From contig CAWBAK010000005.1 in assembly GCA_963786805.1 (NCBI GenBank), forward strand, positions 310,001-374,000: a stretch of 64,000 nucleotides of DNA. The letters run 5' to 3'. Below, one piece after another: positions 63,868-64,000 of this stretch (its first letter is position 1; every line of letters begins with the position of its first letter). Position numbers and translations under genes: made by a program. Below the pieces are notes generated by a model. That model did no database searches. It saw only the letters and a list, made by a program, of their open reading frames with translations, and had not been told where the DNA came from. The stretch comes from CALGFI01 sp963786805. Lineage in GTDB: Bacteria > Actinomycetota > UBA4738 > HRBIN12.

Positions 63868-64000
63868 GCGGTCTCCTTTTCGGTGCTCTTCGGCTCGGTG
63901 CTGTTCGGCTCGGTGCTCTTGGTCACGAGCTCCAGCAACCGGTCGGCGAGCTCGAACGGATCGATCGGCTTGACGAACCAGGCGTCCGCTCCGGACCAGT
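63864..64000 (-). CDS. Response regulator receiver domain, 3' fragment
   Basis: Only the last 45 codons are present. WSGADAWFVKPIDPFELADR is the end of a CheY-like receiver with the conserved KP dipeptide (switch Lys) and the final helix (LLELV). A tail with a near-threefold repeat (KSTEPNSTEPKSTEK) follows, encoded by a 15-base repeat. The gene continues beyond the right edge. Confidence 0.8.
   Translation of the reverse strand, partial: WSGADAWFVKPIDPFELADRLLELVTKSTEPNSTEPKSTEKETA

Overview
The window reads as a GC-rich chromosome segment from an actinobacterium (Actinomycetota), probably an uncultured or metagenome-assembled lineage; I cannot name the genus. Supporting markers are a WhiB-type iron-sulfur regulator, a PASTA-domain Ser/Thr kinase, DUF3040 and DUF6504 proteins, the DnaQ-like exonuclease/UvrC-like fusion typical of actinobacteria, F420-type oxidoreductases, a LexA box of the Gram-positive type and many promoters that look leaderless. 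I saw no rRNA, tRNA, CRISPR array, prophage or transposase, and no gene-free stretch longer than about 300 bases. Many conserved genes are split by single-base frame changes. I annotate these as whole genes with a frameshift, because reading frame and domain order resume at once; long-read assembly error is the likeliest cause.

Layout. 0-7 kb (minus strand): an SOS mutagenesis operon headed by a consensus LexA box (DUF6504, a metallo-beta-lactamase-fold hydrolase, dnaE2, dinB, DUF3040), then the start of a MerR-like gene. This area carries two copies of a compact hairpin element (one upstream of dinB, one inside dnaE2) and a second palindromic element. 7-15.5 kb: formimidoyltransferase and cyclodeaminase, DUF402, an MFS exporter, a cysteine-desulfurase-like enzyme, UDP-sulfoquinovose synthase, a secreted beta-helix protein and a DUF2304-GT2 glycosyltransferase. 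15.5-20.4 kb: pseudouridine catabolism (psuK-psuG) and a TPP-riboswitch-controlled thiE plus an AIR-synthase-family gene. 20.5-29.5 kb: PASTA kinase, endonuclease IV, a lipoprotein phosphoesterase, a molybdopterin oxidoreductase, threonine aldolase, two phosphofructokinases and an RlpA-like protein. 29.6-37 kb: hydrolases, carbamate kinase with a cyclic-2,3-diphosphoglycerate-synthetase-like P-loop protein, and a large nucleotide cyclase/ATPase/TPR protein.

37-45.4 kb is the most striking block: an NAD-dependent formate dehydrogenase operon whose catalytic subunit contains an in-frame TGA (selenocysteine) followed by a SECIS-like hairpin. The N-terminal Fe-S half of that subunit is a separate gene at the far end of the operon. 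mobA follows it, fdhD precedes the operon, and formate-tetrahydrofolate ligase is divergent across a promoter region filled with 15-bp tandem repeats. Together with ftcD, fchA, 5-formyl-THF cyclo-ligase, a GcvT-like protein and YgfZ, the window is rich in C1/folate enzymes, consistent with interconversion of CO2, formate and formyl-THF.

45.4-64 kb: RidA, the C1 genes above, an F420-type monooxygenase, ROK glucokinase, a Get3/ArsA ATPase with a small Cys-containing partner, GT4 glycosyltransferase, YgfZ, WhiB, a three-gene heptose-phosphate cassette (hddA-gmhB-gmhA), an ABC exporter, the exonuclease/UvrC-like protein, thiolase, an AsnC ligand-binding domain protein and small zinc-ribbon proteins, ending in the tail of a response regulator.
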